From contig JAEYUU010000152.1 in NCBI GenBank assembly GCA_023429545.1, positions 1 to 7,814 of the forward strand: a DNA stretch of 7,814 nucleotides, read 5' to 3'. How positions within the stretch are numbered: position 1 is the first letter of the stretch; each line of letters begins with the position of its first letter. Below, piece by piece: positions 6,788-7,814 of the stretch. The stretch is from Verrucomicrobiota bacterium (GTDB taxonomy: Bacteria; Verrucomicrobiota; Verrucomicrobiia; Verrucomicrobiales; Verrucomicrobiaceae). The notes beneath the pieces are model-generated. The model worked only from the letters and a program-made list of their open reading frames with translations. It was not told the DNA's origin and searched no databases. The position numbers and the translations under genes were made by a program.

Positions 6788-7814
6788 TCACCCCTTCCCC
6801 GCCAGCAGATCCGCGCGTTCAAACTCCTTCCATAACCGCTCAATCGCCTCCTCGGGATCCTCCAGCATCATGCCCTCTTTGATCTTGCTGGCGTAGATGC
6901 CGAAGGAGAAGGGCGTGACCACGGGCACCTCGATGAGGTCCCACTTCATCTTGTGCACACGGTTGAGAAAATCTTCCGCGCGATCCAGATCAAGAAAGAC
7001 ATGCTCGGCCTCGCGATAGGCCTGCTCCAGCAGCGGGTGATCCGGCTCATGCGCGCAGAGCACCTTGAAGAGAATCTCCGAGCCCCAGCGGAGTTGCTTC
7101 AGCTTGCGCTCCGCGCCGGGGAGATTGCGCGGGACCATGAGCCCGGTCTGAGCCACGCCGCGGAACTGCCACTTCACCAGCGCGCTTTCCTTCAGCGCGG
7201 CGCGCAAGTCCCTGGCGGCGTCCCTGGGGTGGAAGAGTTCCTTCCACTCCTCCAAGCCCAGCTTCTGGAACGGCCGAAGCGTCAGCAGGAAGCCGTAGTC
7301 ATCGATGGTCACCAGCGCGTTGCCGCCCACGGCTTCATTGAGCCGGTGGCTGATGATGCGGGAGAGGGCGTCATTGGCGGAGCGGCCGATGAGCGAGTGG
7401 AAGAAGACCTGGATGTTCGCCTCGCCCTCGCCGCTCTCCATGCGCGCTCGCTTTGCTGCGGTCGTCATGCGCCGGCCTTCCTTGTCCAGCTCGGCATCCT
7501 CCTGGGGCTCGTGATACACCTCGATGAGGAAGAGCTTCTCCGTGGGGATGCGTGAGAAACGGAACTGATTGCGGCAGTGCTTCACGATGGCGTCCGCATT
7601 CACGCTGGAGATGCTGAAGTTCTCCACGAGCCAGTCATTGATGGCCCCGGCGGACTCGTCCTTCTTGAAGAGATCCGAGAGCTGGGTGCGCAGCCTGGTG
7701 ACCTGGCTGGCCAATCCGCTGGTGAGCGGCATCTTGTTCGCATTCCAGCTAGGCACGGTGGGCAGGCGTCCATCGGCCGCCTCCACATGGATCTCCATGA
7801 TGCCGGTCTCGATG
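6788..7814 (-). CDS. Lhr-type DEXH-box helicase, DNA ligase-associated (C-terminal part; 5' end outside window)
   Basis: The last 341 codons of a larger gene. The frame is open to the right edge (the residues before the Met at 7798 read IETGI), so that Met is internal, not a start. The helicase motor domains lie outside the window. What is visible resembles the Lhr-core C-terminus with its DEAD/H-associated domain. Counting from the Met at 7798, it has VPSWNANKMPLTSGLA (15-30), which in Lhr proteins has the form P-x-W-x-G-x-x-MPLSS; FFHSLIGRSANDALSRIISH (132-151); DDYGFLL (166-172); the helical DHPLLEQAYREA (253-264); and VTPFSFGIYASKI (294-306), the family's usual 'TPFAFP' position. The protein ends about 30 residues later, as in the short Lhr-core helicases of the ligase-associated repair set and unlike the roughly 1,500-residue full-length Lhr. 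It would unwind DNA 3' to 5' using ATP and partner the nuclease-ligase fusion at 821-3634. No PdeM phosphoesterase gene follows it. I see no terminator. Confidence 0.87.
   Translation of the reverse strand, partial: IETGIMEIHVEAADGRLPTVPSWNANKMPLTSGLASQVTRLRTQLSDLFKKDESAGAINDWLVENFSISSVNADAIVKHCRNQFRFSRIPTEKLFLIEVYHEPQEDAELDKEGRRMTTAAKRARMESGEGEANIQVFFHSLIGRSANDALSRIISHRLNEAVGGNALVTIDDYGFLLTLRPFQKLGLEEWKELFHPRDAARDLRAALKESALVKWQFRGVAQTGLMVPRNLPGAERKLKQLRWGSEILFKVLCAHEPDHPLLEQAYREAEHVFLDLDRAEDFLNRVHKMKWDLIEVPVVTPFSFGIYASKIKEGMMLEDPEEAIERLWKEFERADLLAGKG

Noticed and set aside
1..7814. CRISPR arrays, tRNA or rRNA genes, or a defence island.
   Set aside because: No regularly spaced direct repeats, no tRNA-like cloverleaf and no rRNA segments were seen. 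The helicase and nuclease are better explained by the ligase-associated repair set.

Overview
The window is GC-rich bacterial chromosome. It carries five protein genes, four complete and one cut by the right edge, plus a 434-base stretch of mobile-element debris. A member of the Verrucomicrobiota is my best guess. The reasons are the style of the proteins, the IS200-like transposase remnant sitting among palindromic repeats, and the absence of a Shine-Dalgarno sequence before any of the four visible starts. This is an inference from family resemblance, not a measured assignment.

Layout, left to right: (1) bases 1-142 hold no supported gene; (2) a minus-strand lipoprotein gene (186-683) ends in a clean intrinsic terminator (143-172) and is preceded by a near-consensus promoter that would give an almost leaderless mRNA; (3) divergently, a 937-codon plus-strand gene (821-3634) fuses a metallo-beta-lactamase/beta-CASP nuclease to a complete ATP-dependent DNA ligase; (4) converging on it with a 19-base gap is a minus-strand alanine racemase gene (alr, 3654-4772); (5) divergent from alr is a plus-strand MATE efflux transporter (4944-6353); (6) 6354-6787 holds the C-terminal tail of a Y1 (IS200-like) transposase, with an apparent 21-base microinversion, and a cluster of palindromes; (7) a minus-strand gene running off the right edge (6788-7814) is the C-terminal part of an Lhr-type DEXH-box helicase.

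The theme linking items 3 and 7 is the 'DNA ligase-associated' repair set known from many bacteria: an ATP-dependent ligase, an MBL-fold exonuclease, an Lhr-type helicase and a metallophosphoesterase (PdeM). Here exonuclease and ligase are one polypeptide. The helicase lies about 3.15 kb away on the other strand, separated by a cell-wall gene (alr), a transporter gene and transposon debris. No PdeM gene is visible. The rest of the helicase, and possibly PdeM, would lie to the right of the window. The lipoprotein, alr and MATE genes have no evident functional tie to the repair genes.
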